In this document: positions 7,348 to 13,792 of the stretch, in pieces
Numbering within the stretch: the stretch's first letter is position 1
How the letters are laid out: each line of letters opens with the position of its first letter
Source: JBQCDV01 sp051960855
Lineage (GTDB): Bacteria; Actinomycetota; Actinomycetes; JAJZTN01
Reading direction: 5' to 3'
Length of the DNA: 14,188 nucleotides
NCBI GenBank assembly: GCA_051960855.1
Contig: JBQCDV010000212.1
Span: 1-14,188 of the forward strand
Translations under genes and position numbers: made by a program
Notes under the pieces: model-generated
Told to the model about the DNA's origin: nothing
What the model saw: the letters and a program-made list of their open reading frames with translations, nothing else
Databases searched by the model: none

Positions 7348-8718
7348 TCAGACGGTGAGCCGGTGCTCCGCCTGCGTGAAGCGGTAGGTGGCGTCGAGGA
7401 CACAGGAGTGGGTGGCAAGCGCGGCGGCGCCTTCGGCGGTGGGCGCGGTGTGCACGACGACGAGGTCTGCGCGCGCGACCTCGTCGAGCGAGACGGATTC
7501 CAACACCGTCGCGTCCTCGAGGCGGAGTTGCGTTACGAGCGGATCGTGGAAGCAGACGTCGGCGCCGGCGGCGCGAAGCCGCGAGAGGATCTCCAGGGCA
7601 GGTGACTCGCGGATGTCCGCTACGCCTGGCTTGTAGGAGACGCCGTAAACGGCCACGCGAGCCCCGTGAATCGAGCGGCCAGAGTCAGCGAGGACCTCGA
7701 CGGCGCGCTGCACCACGGCCCGGGGACGGCTGGCGATCGAGGCCATGGTCTGCTCGATGAGCGGGGTCGAGACGCGTGCGGCACGGAGCTGCCAGAGCAG
7801 GTAGTGCGGGTCGCAAGGAATGCAGTGGCCTCCCACCCCCGGGCCGGGGTAGAAGGCGAGGAAGCCGTAGGGCTTGGTGGCCGCCGCCTCGATCACCTCG
7901 ACCACGTCGACGCCGAGCTCCCGCCCCACTGTCGCCATTTCGTTGGCAAGCGCGATGTTGACGGCTCGGAACGTGTTTTCGAGCAGTTTCGTCAGCTCAG
8001 CTGCCTCCGGGCTCGAGACGCGGTGCACCTTGCCGGCAATCTGGGTCAGCAGCTTCTCGGCGCGGTCACCGCACGTCTCCGTGACGCCACCGACGACTCG
8101 TGGTAGCAGCTCCTGCGTCGACAGCGAGTTGCCTGGATCGATGCGCTCCGGGCTGAACGCTACGAAGACGTCCTCGCCGACCCGAAGGCCGCGGGACTCG
8201 AGCGGCGCGACCAGGAGGTCGTGGGTCGTGCCGACGTAGGTGGTCGAGGTCAGGATGATGGTCTGGCCGACGCGGGCGCTCGCGACGACGGCGTCGCAGG
8301 CGCCACGCAGTGCGGTCAGGTCGGGCGCCAGATGGGCGTCGACGGGCGTCGGGACGCAGATGAGGACGGCGTCGGCGTCGGCGGCACGTCCAGCCTCTCC
8401 CGTTAGGGCCAACGTGCGCAGCTCGAGCGACCGCTCGAGCCGAGGAAGGTCGCGGGGGAGCAGGTCGACTTCCGACGACCGGATGTGCTCCAGACGCGCC
8501 TCGCTGACATCGACTCCCAGCACGCGAAGACCGCGCGAGGTGAACGAGAGAGCCGTCGGTAGCCCGACGTAGCCGAGCCCGACGACAGCGACATCGCAGG
8601 CGCGGGTGTGGGGCTGCCTTGGCGGGCTGGCCAAGTGGTGCGATGCGGCAGTGCTGACCACGGCCGGTCTGTGGTGGGTGAGCGGTCCCGCAGCGTGACT
8701 GGGGCGTTCCCTGAGCAT
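7348..8718 (-). CDS. UDP-N-acetylhexosamine/UDP-glucose 6-dehydrogenase (nucleotide-sugar dehydrogenase, WecC/WbpA type)
   Basis: A 456-residue cytoplasmic enzyme that would oxidise C6 of a UDP-hexose to the uronic acid with two NAD+. Visible motifs: the NAD site VGLGYVGLP (46-54), ICVPTPVD (120-127), TSTTYVGTT (158-166), ELTKLLENTFRAVNIALANE with K244, the catalytic cysteine C299 in GPGVGGHCIP, and SYKPGVADIRESPA with K363. The VGGHCIP form and length resemble the UDP-GlcNAc/ManNAc/GalNAc dehydrogenases more than the shorter UDP-glucose enzymes, but the substrate cannot be settled. The first 40 residues are a non-conserved His/Pro/Ala-rich tail; the ATG is nevertheless supported by GGGAGG with an 8-base spacer (8727-8732). 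It is the first gene of a tight pair with the deacetylase (33-base gap). Inference: the polymer from this locus contains a uronic acid, or the enzyme serves a second glycan. Confidence 0.88.
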   Translation of the reverse strand: MLRERPSHAAGPLTHHRPAVVSTAASHHLASPPRQPHTRACDVAVVGLGYVGLPTALSFTSRGLRVLGVDVSEARLEHIRSSEVDLLPRDLPRLERSLELRTLALTGEAGRAADADAVLICVPTPVDAHLAPDLTALRGACDAVVASARVGQTIILTSTTYVGTTHDLLVAPLESRGLRVGEDVFVAFSPERIDPGNSLSTQELLPRVVGGVTETCGDRAEKLLTQIAGKVHRVSSPEAAELTKLLENTFRAVNIALANEMATVGRELGVDVVEVIEAAATKPYGFLAFYPGPGVGGHCIPCDPHYLLWQLRAARVSTPLIEQTMASIASRPRAVVQRAVEVLADSGRSIHGARVAVYGVSYKPGVADIRESPALEILSRLRAAGADVCFHDPLVTQLRLEDATVLESVSLDEVARADLVVVHTAPTAEGAAALATHSCVLDATYRFTQAEHRLTV

Positions 8719-8841
8719 GGGCGGTGCCTCCCGACGTCACCGTCTGGCGTGTCCAGAGCGGCGTGCACACGGTGCTTCCGCCGCGGACGGCTGGGCCAGC
8801 GTGAGGAGGACGAGATGGCGCGTGTGGATCAACGGGCCCTG

Positions 8842-8884
8842 CGAATTCGAACTAGGAAAATAGTCACCGTGGCCTATTGACAAC
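8842..8884 (-). promoter_or_regulatory. AT-rich candidate promoter/operator before the dehydrogenase-deacetylase operon
   Basis: This is the most AT-rich patch in the 185-base gap between the upstream epimerase stop and the dehydrogenase start. On the minus strand TTGTCA (8878-8883) and TATTTT (8857-8862) could serve as -35 and -10, but the 15-base spacer is short. Overlapping palindromes CGAATTCG (8842-8849) and TTCGAA (8846-8851) lie just downstream, where a repressor could bind. The rest of the gap (8719-8841) shows only the ribosome site of the dehydrogenase. Confidence 0.3.
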
Positions 8885-8903
8885 GCGCCTTCAACGCCGG
8901 GTC

Positions 8904-9851
8904 TTACTGCGCTGCCCGGTCGTGTGGTTGCGTTTCCAGCCACCAGTCGACGGTCGCTCGCAGGCCTGCCTCGAGGCCCGGGTCGGTCAGCTCCGGCAGC
9001 ACCGCTCGCAGCCGGGAGATGTCGGCGGCCGACTCCCGGACCTCCCCGGGTCGCGCGGGACGGTGCTCGACACGCAGCGGCCGGTCGATGACCTCCCGCA
9101 GGCGGTCGATCAGACCGAGGATCGAGCTCGTCGAGCCGGACGCGAGATTCACCGCTCCGTCGACATCGAGGCGAGCGGTGACGCCGCGCGCTACAGCAGC
9201 GGCGACCGTCGTCACCGACACGAAGTCGCGGCTCTGGCCGCCATCACCGTAGACGAGCAGTGGTTCCCCAGCGAGCGCGCGCGAGACGAAGGCGGGGATC
9301 ACGGCGGCATACGCGTGCCCGGCTGGCTGGCCAGGCCCGTACACGTTGAAGAAGCGCCACGCCACCGCCCGCAGCCCGAACGACGCCCGGTACGCCTGGA
9401 CGTAGCTTTCACTGGCGGACTTGGTCGCGCCGTAGGCACTGATCGGAGCGGGGACCTCGGTCTCCCGGTGCGGCTCCGGATCGCCCTCCCCGTAGACGGC
9501 CGAGGACGATGCCAGCGTGACGTGGCAGGAGTGCTCGCGGGCGGCCTGCAGCACTGCGAGAGTGGAGTCGAGGTTGCTGCGGTGCGTGCGCCAGGGGTCC
9601 TCGAGCGACCGCACGACCGAGACGTCGGCGGCAAGGTGGACGAGGGCGTCTGCGCCCCGAGCGGCCCTGACGATCAGCTCCTGGTCCTGCGCCTGTCCCA
9701 CGACGAGCTCGACATCTGGCAACCCGTCGAGGTTCTCGCGTCGCCCCGAGCTCAGGTCGTCGAGAACGACGACGGAGTGTCCGACATTGACGAGCTCGCG
9801 GCACACCGCCGAGCCGATGAATCCCGCGCCCCCAGTGACGACGACCCGCAT
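8904..9851 (-). CDS. NAD-dependent UDP-sugar 4-epimerase (extended SDR family)
   Basis: A 315-residue GalE-type protein. GGAGFIG at 7-13 binds NAD, SSSAVYG (115-121) carries the catalytic Ser, YGATK gives Y140/K144, and RFFNVYGPGQ (166-175) is the standard substrate-binding stretch. Length and motifs fit UDP-glucose 4-epimerase, UDP-GlcNAc 4-epimerase or UDP-glucuronate 4-epimerase; these cannot be told apart here. The ATG has GGGAGG 7 bases upstream (9859-9864). It lies on the same strand as the polysaccharide genes, 185 bases before the dehydrogenase, so it may be a separate transcript. It differs clearly in sequence and length from the epimerase at 356-1426, so it is not a recent duplicate. 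Inference: one epimerase may act on the neutral sugar and the other on the uronic or N-acetylated one. Confidence 0.87.
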   Translation of the reverse strand: MRVVVTGGAGFIGSAVCRELVNVGHSVVVLDDLSSGRRENLDGLPDVELVVGQAQDQELIVRAARGADALVHLAADVSVVRSLEDPWRTHRSNLDSTLAVLQAAREHSCHVTLASSSAVYGEGDPEPHRETEVPAPISAYGATKSASESYVQAYRASFGLRAVAWRFFNVYGPGQPAGHAYAAVIPAFVSRALAGEPLLVYGDGGQSRDFVSVTTVAAAVARGVTARLDVDGAVNLASGSTSSILGLIDRLREVIDRPLRVEHRPARPGEVRESAADISRLRAVLPELTDPGLEAGLRATVDWWLETQPHDRAAQ

Positions 9852-9930
9852 TGCTCCACCTCCCGATTGGACCAGACGGTGGACATCCTCACGCTCCGTT
9901 GCCTGCCGCGAGGGGAAAGCTCAGGAGAGC

Positions 9931-11379
9931 TCAGGTCTGCACGACGGCCAAGGTGGCCAGGCTCGGGTCGGCCGCGTACGCGATGCGTGCGCCGGCCTGC
10001 TGAGCCTGTCGGAGGGCGTCGACGATCTCGGCGGTGATGAGCTCGCCAGGGGCGAGGACCGGCACGCCGGGGGGATAGACGGCGACCAGTTCGGCGCTGA
10101 CGGCGCCGACAGCCTGCTCCGCCCGCCGGGCCTCGGCGCTCGCAAAGAAGGCCTCCCGTGGCGAGATCACCCGCTCCGGGTTGACCATCCAGCTCACCGA
10201 TGTCAGGGCCGGCCGCGCCGGACCCCGATGACGTCGCAATGACGCAATCAGCTCGTCGCCCAGGCGCTGCACGGAAGCCTCGTCGTCGGCCAGCGTCACC
10301 ATCGGGACCAGCAGGTCGCGGTCGGCCATCTCGATCGGCAGCCCGGCGGCGATGAGGTCCCGCTCCACCGCGAATCCCGTGGCACCCGTGGCGGCGAGCT
10401 GCAGGACGACCTTCAGCGGGTCGAACCCGCCGTCGCCGAAGTGCCTCTCGTCAGGCAGGACCAGGCCCTCCACGTCCGCGCGCAGGCGCTCCCGCAGTCT
10501 CCGCACACGGTCCAGGGCCGCGTCGAGCATCACCGGTCCTCGTTGCTCGAGCAGCGCCCGGGCGCCGTCGATGCTGGCGAGGATGCTGCCGGCCGGCGAG
10601 GTGGTGTGGGTCGCCTCGAAACCGATGTCGAGCCGGCGCCGGTCCAGCCGCTCGGTGCGAGCGAGCATCACCGCGGCCTGCGACACCGCCGGAAGCGACT
10701 TGTGGGCGCTGGTCACGAGCACGTCGGCACCGAGCGCGATCGCCTGGGGAGGCAGCTCGGGGGCAAACCCCAGATGCGCGCCCCAGGCCGCGTCAACGAT
10801 GACGGGCACTCCGTACTGGTGAGCGGAGTCGATGGCGGCCCCGAGCTCGCCGATGGTGCCCAGGTAGCCCGGCTCGGTGAGCAGGACGGCGCGCAGCCCG
10901 GGGTCGGCAGCCAGTGCGGCGCGGACGTCGTCGACGACCACGCCGGTGGGGATGGCCGTGACGGGGTCGACGTGGGTCGGCAGCCACACGGGCTCGAGGC
11001 CGGCAAGCGCCAGCCCCGTCAGGGTGGAGCGGTGAAGCGTCCGACTGACGAGAACTCGGTCGCCGGGCGAAGCTACAGCCAGACAGGCGGCTTGGTTCGC
11101 GTGGGTGGAACCACCGGTCGAGAAGCGGCACCAGTCGGCGCCCCACAGCTGTGCTGCTCGCAGCTCCGCCTCGGCCAGCCGCCCGTGTGCGAGCCTCATC
11201 GTGTCGAGCCCGGCATACAGCGGAACGTCGTTGTCCACGGCGCGGCCCAGGCCTTCGTCGATCGCGTGCCCGCGTCGCTTGTGTCCCGGAATCGCGAACG
11301 GCGTGAGCTCGGGCTGCTCGAGTGCGGTCAGGTACGCGTCCAGAAGCCGGGCATCCGATCGGAGTGGTCGATGCGACAT
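9931..11379 (-). CDS. Orn/Lys/Arg decarboxylase family protein (PLP fold type I)
   Basis: A 482-residue cytoplasmic enzyme that would decarboxylate a basic amino acid to a polyamine precursor. TPFAIPGHKR (26-35) is the hallmark N-terminus, FSTGGSTHANQA (86-97) binds the cofactor phosphate, D196 in VDAAWGAH contacts the PLP ring nitrogen, and K227 in SAHKS is the Schiff-base lysine. PPGVPVLAPGE (436-446) is the usual C-terminal domain motif. The length matches the short bacterial (SpeA/YaaO-like) class without the N-terminal wing domain. The frame is open to 11487, but conserved sequence starts shortly after the ATG at 11377-11379. No ribosome site precedes that ATG; a TACCAT -10 box 6 bases upstream suggests a leaderless mRNA. 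A weak 5-bp hairpin (9918-9931) overlaps the stop. Substrate (Arg, Lys or Orn) is undecided, and no functional link to the sugar genes is evident. Confidence 0.88.
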   Translation of the reverse strand: MSHRPLRSDARLLDAYLTALEQPELTPFAIPGHKRRGHAIDEGLGRAVDNDVPLYAGLDTMRLAHGRLAEAELRAAQLWGADWCRFSTGGSTHANQAACLAVASPGDRVLVSRTLHRSTLTGLALAGLEPVWLPTHVDPVTAIPTGVVVDDVRAALAADPGLRAVLLTEPGYLGTIGELGAAIDSAHQYGVPVIVDAAWGAHLGFAPELPPQAIALGADVLVTSAHKSLPAVSQAAVMLARTERLDRRRLDIGFEATHTTSPAGSILASIDGARALLEQRGPVMLDAALDRVRRLRERLRADVEGLVLPDERHFGDGGFDPLKVVLQLAATGATGFAVERDLIAAGLPIEMADRDLLVPMVTLADDEASVQRLGDELIASLRRHRGPARPALTSVSWMVNPERVISPREAFFASAEARRAEQAVGAVSAELVAVYPPGVPVLAPGELITAEIVDALRQAQQAGARIAYAADPSLATLAVVQT

Positions 11380-11385
11380 CCGGCG

Positions 11386-11391
11386 ATGGTA
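11386..11391 (-). promoter_or_regulatory. -10 box of a probable leaderless promoter for the decarboxylase
   Basis: Minus-strand TACCAT fits the actinobacterial TANNNT -10 consensus and ends 6 bases before the ATG at 11379, which places the transcription start at or next to the first base of the start codon. No convincing -35 box is visible. Confidence 0.5.
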
Positions 11392-11557
11392 GGGGGACGC
11401 TCGTGGCCGTCGCGTAAGTCTCGCCAGACGCTGGACGGCGGCGTTCTCGCGCGTTTGCCCTATCCCGCACTGGCGCATTCGCGGCACGGCCGGTTAAGCG
11501 GGCGTGAACAGCGTCTCGAGGCGTGGCAAACAGGGATCGCGGTGGTTGCTCTCATGA

Positions 11558-11563
11558 CAACAT
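11558..11563 (+). promoter_or_regulatory. Possible extended -10 box of a leaderless promoter for the membrane-protein operon
   Basis: CAACAT, one mismatch from TANNNT and preceded by an extended TGA, ends 6 bases before the GTG at 11570. The spacing and the following CGCCG mirror the divergent decarboxylase start. The remainder of the 190-base divergent gap shows no other clear signal. Confidence 0.3.
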
Positions 11564-11569
11564 CGCCGA

Positions 11570-12256
11570 GTGGCCGCCACGATTGCGCACTCGGTGCACT
11601 ACGTCGTGATCGGCTGCGGTGTCGTGGGCTTGCTCTGGCTGCTGGTCCCGAGGCGCCGCGCGGACCGCAGGCCGGACGGGTGCGCCGACGACGACCGAGT
11701 TGCCGCGCTGCGACGTTCGGCGGTCGCTGGTCGTCTCGAGGCTGATGCCCGTCACCGTGCCGACGGCCACGAGACGTCTCCCCAGCGCACTGCTGCGCGA
11801 GCGGGCGTGGTGGTGGCGGCCGTGGCCGGCCTGCTCGCCGCAGTCATCCATGCAGCCGTCTGCCCCGAGCACGTGGCCGAGGGGCTGCTGCTGGGCGGGT
11901 TCTTCGCGGTCCTGGCCGTCGTGCAGGTGGCCTGGTCCCTGCTGGCACTGGCAGCCGAGCGACGCGCCGGCGCCTCCCAGCCGCTGCTCGCCACCGGACT
12001 GGCGGGAAGCCTGGGAGTTGCGGCGCTGTGGCTGCTCACCCGCACGGTGGGTCTGCCCTTCGGCTTGCTGGACGGCCCGGAGTCGCCGGGACGCCTCGAC
12101 GTTGCTGCCACACTGCTGGAGATCACCACGGCTCTCGCGGCCGCCCTCGTCCTGCACTCGGCAGCGCACACGCAGCGCCGGGCCGGCGGTCCGAGTGCGA
12201 CGGCGCGACTGGATGGGCATACCGGGGCGACCGGGCAGGAGCGGAGGGCGGCGTGA
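11570..12256 (+). CDS. Five-helix membrane protein of unknown function
   Basis: A 228-residue protein with predicted membrane segments near residues 9-26, 78-96, 105-128, 138-156 and 178-197, a charged cytoplasmic-type loop at 27-77, and a charged tail at 201-228. A pattern of possible functional residues, IHAAVCPEHVAEG (93-105: H94, C98, H101, E104), sits between helices 2 and 3 and could bind a metal or heme; this is only a suggestion. I do not recognise a named family. The start is the GTG at 11570; there is no clear ribosome site, and a -10-like CAACAT 6 bases upstream makes a leaderless start possible. Its TGA overlaps the GTG of the next gene (GTGA at 12253-12256), so the two are translationally coupled and probably act together, for example as a sensor subunit for the signalling pair that follows. 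Confidence 0.75.
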   Translation: MAATIAHSVHYVVIGCGVVGLLWLLVPRRRADRRPDGCADDDRVAALRRSAVAGRLEADARHRADGHETSPQRTAARAGVVVAAVAGLLAAVIHAAVCPEHVAEGLLLGGFFAVLAVVQVAWSLLALAAERRAGASQPLLATGLAGSLGVAALWLLTRTVGLPFGLLDGPESPGRLDVAATLLEITTALAAALVLHSAAHTQRRAGGPSATARLDGHTGATGQERRAA

Positions 12257-12846
12257 ACGACGTCTACTGGCGCGTGGGCTTCGTGGCCAACGTCGTCGTC
12301 GCAGTGGCCTACCTGCTCATCGCGTTCGCGATCGTCGTCCCGCTCGTGCGCTCTCGGCAGCTCGGCTCCAACCGGCTCGCGACGGCGACCGCCGCCATCT
12401 TCTTCACCTGCGCCATCCATCACGGGGGCCATCCCCTGCACATGCTGCTGCCGGCCTTCGGGGCAGAGGTGCAGCAGGGGCTGGCCATGCGACAGTCCTA
12501 CGACCTGTCGATGGCCCTGTGGGACATCGTCACGGCGGCAGTGGGTGTCTACTACTGGACCCTGCGTCGCGCCTACGCGTCTCTCACCCGCGGTGCGCAG
12601 CTCTTCGAGGACGTCCGCCAGCGGGAGCAGCAGGCCCTCGAGCTCAACGACAACGTCCTGCAGGGCCTGGTCGTCGCGAAGCTGGCTCTCGAGCTCGGTG
12701 AGCGTGAGAGGGCGGACGCGGCGCTCGAAGCGTCCATCGCGGCCGCCAGCACGATGATCACGAAGTTGCTCGTCGACGGGCAGCACTCCGCCCAGGCCGG
12801 ACTGTTGCGCAGCACTCCGGCCTTGACTGAGGGCGGCAAGACGTGA
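12253..12846 (+). CDS. Small membrane protein with kinase-dimerisation-like helix, lacking an ATPase domain
   Basis: A 197-residue protein from GTG 12253, preceded by GGAGG 5 bases upstream. The frame is open back to 12028, but that region is the previous gene. Membrane segments lie near residues 8-33, 43-67 and 86-105. Segment two carries a histidine cluster, CAIHHGGHPLHML (H56, H57, H60, H63), which could hold a metal or heme. A helix follows (118-173) with LELNDNVLQGLVVAKLAL, closely resembling the DHp phosphoacceptor helix of HisKA_3 kinases (usually L-H-D), but with asparagine (N132) at the histidine position. No HATPase_c motifs follow; the protein ends 24 residues later. It overlaps the receiver gene by GTGA (12843-12846). 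Inference: a dimeric membrane sensor or phosphatase-like regulator that contacts the receiver without phosphorylating it itself. It might instead depend on a kinase encoded elsewhere. Confidence 0.78.
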   Translation: MNDVYWRVGFVANVVVAVAYLLIAFAIVVPLVRSRQLGSNRLATATAAIFFTCAIHHGGHPLHMLLPAFGAEVQQGLAMRQSYDLSMALWDIVTAAVGVYYWTLRRAYASLTRGAQLFEDVRQREQQALELNDNVLQGLVVAKLALELGERERADAALEASIAAASTMITKLLVDGQHSAQAGLLRSTPALTEGGKT

Positions 12847-13256
12847 CGCGGGTCGCGGAGAGCGCGACCGGCGATCGCCTCCTGCGGGCGGTGATCATCG
12901 ACGACACCCCCGATATCCGAGACCTGCTGACGTTGGTGCTCGAGACGCTCGGCGGCTTCACCGTGGTGGAGACCGCGGCCGACGGCCGCGCCGGAATCGT
13001 GGCTGTGACGACGCACTGCCCGGATGTGGTCATGCTCGATCTCGCCATGCCCGTGATGGACGGACTCGAGGCCCTGCCTGCGATCCGGGGGATCTGCCCC
13101 CACGCGGCCATCATCGTGCTGTCCGGCTTCGACGCGACGGCGATGACCGCCAGTGCTCTCCGCGCCGGTGCCGATGCCTACCTGCAGAAGGGTGCCAAGC
13201 CCGACGTCATCGTCGCCACGGTGCGGGAGGTCCTCGAACGTCGCGGCCGGTCCTGA
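12843..13256 (+). CDS. Single-domain response regulator (receiver only)
   Basis: A 137-residue CheY-like protein. The acidic pair D20/D21 (VIIDD), phosphoacceptor D66 (VMLDLAMP), S94 (VLSG) and K116 (YLQKG) are all present, so it should be phosphorylatable. No DNA-binding or enzymatic output domain follows; the frame ends 21 residues after the conserved lysine. It starts at the GTG of a GTGA overlap with the preceding membrane protein, with only a weak GAGG upstream, so translation is probably coupled. Inference: it is the partner of the DHp-like membrane protein and signals through protein-protein contact. Because that partner lacks ATPase motifs, the phosphate donor is probably an unlinked kinase or a small-molecule phosphodonor. 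Confidence 0.88.
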   Translation: MTRVAESATGDRLLRAVIIDDTPDIRDLLTLVLETLGGFTVVETAADGRAGIVAVTTHCPDVVMLDLAMPVMDGLEALPAIRGICPHAAIIVLSGFDATAMTASALRAGADAYLQKGAKPDVIVATVREVLERRGRS

Positions 13257-13308
13257 CCGCCGACTGCCTCCGGCTGCGGTGCTGAGCGGGCGGTGACAGG
13301 GTGGCCAG

Positions 13309-13776
13309 ATGACCACGCGACGCCGCACCGCCCTGCTTGCCTCTGCCGCCGGTTCTGTTGCCGCAGCCGCCGTAGGAGGCTTAGGAGCCCGGCAGGCGCC
13401 CGAGGTCTACGGCCGGATCGCCAAGCCACGATGGGCACCACCGGCAGCGGCGTTCGGGCCGGTCTGGACGGTGCTCTACGTCGGGATCGCGGCGGCCGGT
13501 GCCCGGCTGGGCCGGCAGCGTCACACGCAGGTGCCGGCGGTGCTGCACGCGACTCAGCTCGCGCTCAACGCGGCCTGGTCGCCGGTCTTCTTCACCGCCC
13601 GGTCCAAGCGCGCGGCACTCGGCGTGATCGTCGCGCTCGATGCGACGGTCCTGGCCGAGATCGCGGTGCTGGCCAAGCGCGACCGGACGGCTGCCTTGCT
13701 GCTGGTGCCGTACCTCGCGTGGTCCGGGTTCGCCACCGCGCTGACAGCCGCTGTCAGTGATCCGGCAGAGGTCTAG
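13309..13776 (+). CDS. tspO: TspO/MBR family membrane protein
   Basis: A 155-residue, five-helix membrane protein. The family signatures are KPRWAPPAAAFGPVWTVLY (39-57; W42, P44, P45, P51, W53), LNAAWSPVFF (86-95) and PYLAWSGFATAL (134-145). TspO proteins bind porphyrins and related ligands and are linked to tetrapyrrole and stress regulation. The length is standard. The asparagine that often ends the last motif (ATALN) is threonine here (T146). The ATG follows a weak AGGGTGG, 52 bases after the receiver stop, so it may belong to the same transcript as the signalling genes or have its own promoter in that gap. It ends 16 bases from the convergent nuclease gene. Confidence 0.88.
   Translation: MTTRRRTALLASAAGSVAAAAVGGLGARQAPEVYGRIAKPRWAPPAAAFGPVWTVLYVGIAAAGARLGRQRHTQVPAVLHATQLALNAAWSPVFFTARSKRAALGVIVALDATVLAEIAVLAKRDRTAALLLVPYLAWSGFATALTAAVSDPAEV
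13741..13757 (+). repeat. Perfect inverted repeat within the 3' end of tspO
   Basis: CTGACAG, three bases, CTGTCAG: a 7-bp stem that extends to nine with one G-U pair. It lies inside the last codons of tspO, 20 bases before its stop, between two convergent genes. It could act in termination, though no T-run follows; chance is also possible because it codes for LTAAVS. Confidence 0.45.
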
Positions 13777-13792
13777 CAGCCGGGAGCTAGTG

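Noticed and set aside
8608..8880. Plus-strand small frame of 90 codons between the dehydrogenase and epimerase genes
   Set aside because: It overlaps the dehydrogenase start region, has Arg-rich shadow composition and shows no motif.
9918..9931. AGCTC/GAGCT hairpin at the decarboxylase stop as terminator
   Set aside because: A 5-bp stem with a 4-base loop and only a short T-rich stretch is too weak to call as a separate feature.
11380..11487. N-terminal extension of the decarboxylase to position 11487
   Set aside because: Added residues are Arg-rich and not family-like; the leaderless-type -10 box and conserved start favour ATG 11379.
10441..11745. Plus-strand frame of 434 codons opposite the decarboxylase
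   Set aside because: The minus-strand frame has an intact PLP lysine and family motifs; the plus-strand frame shows no domain and runs through the divergent promoter region.
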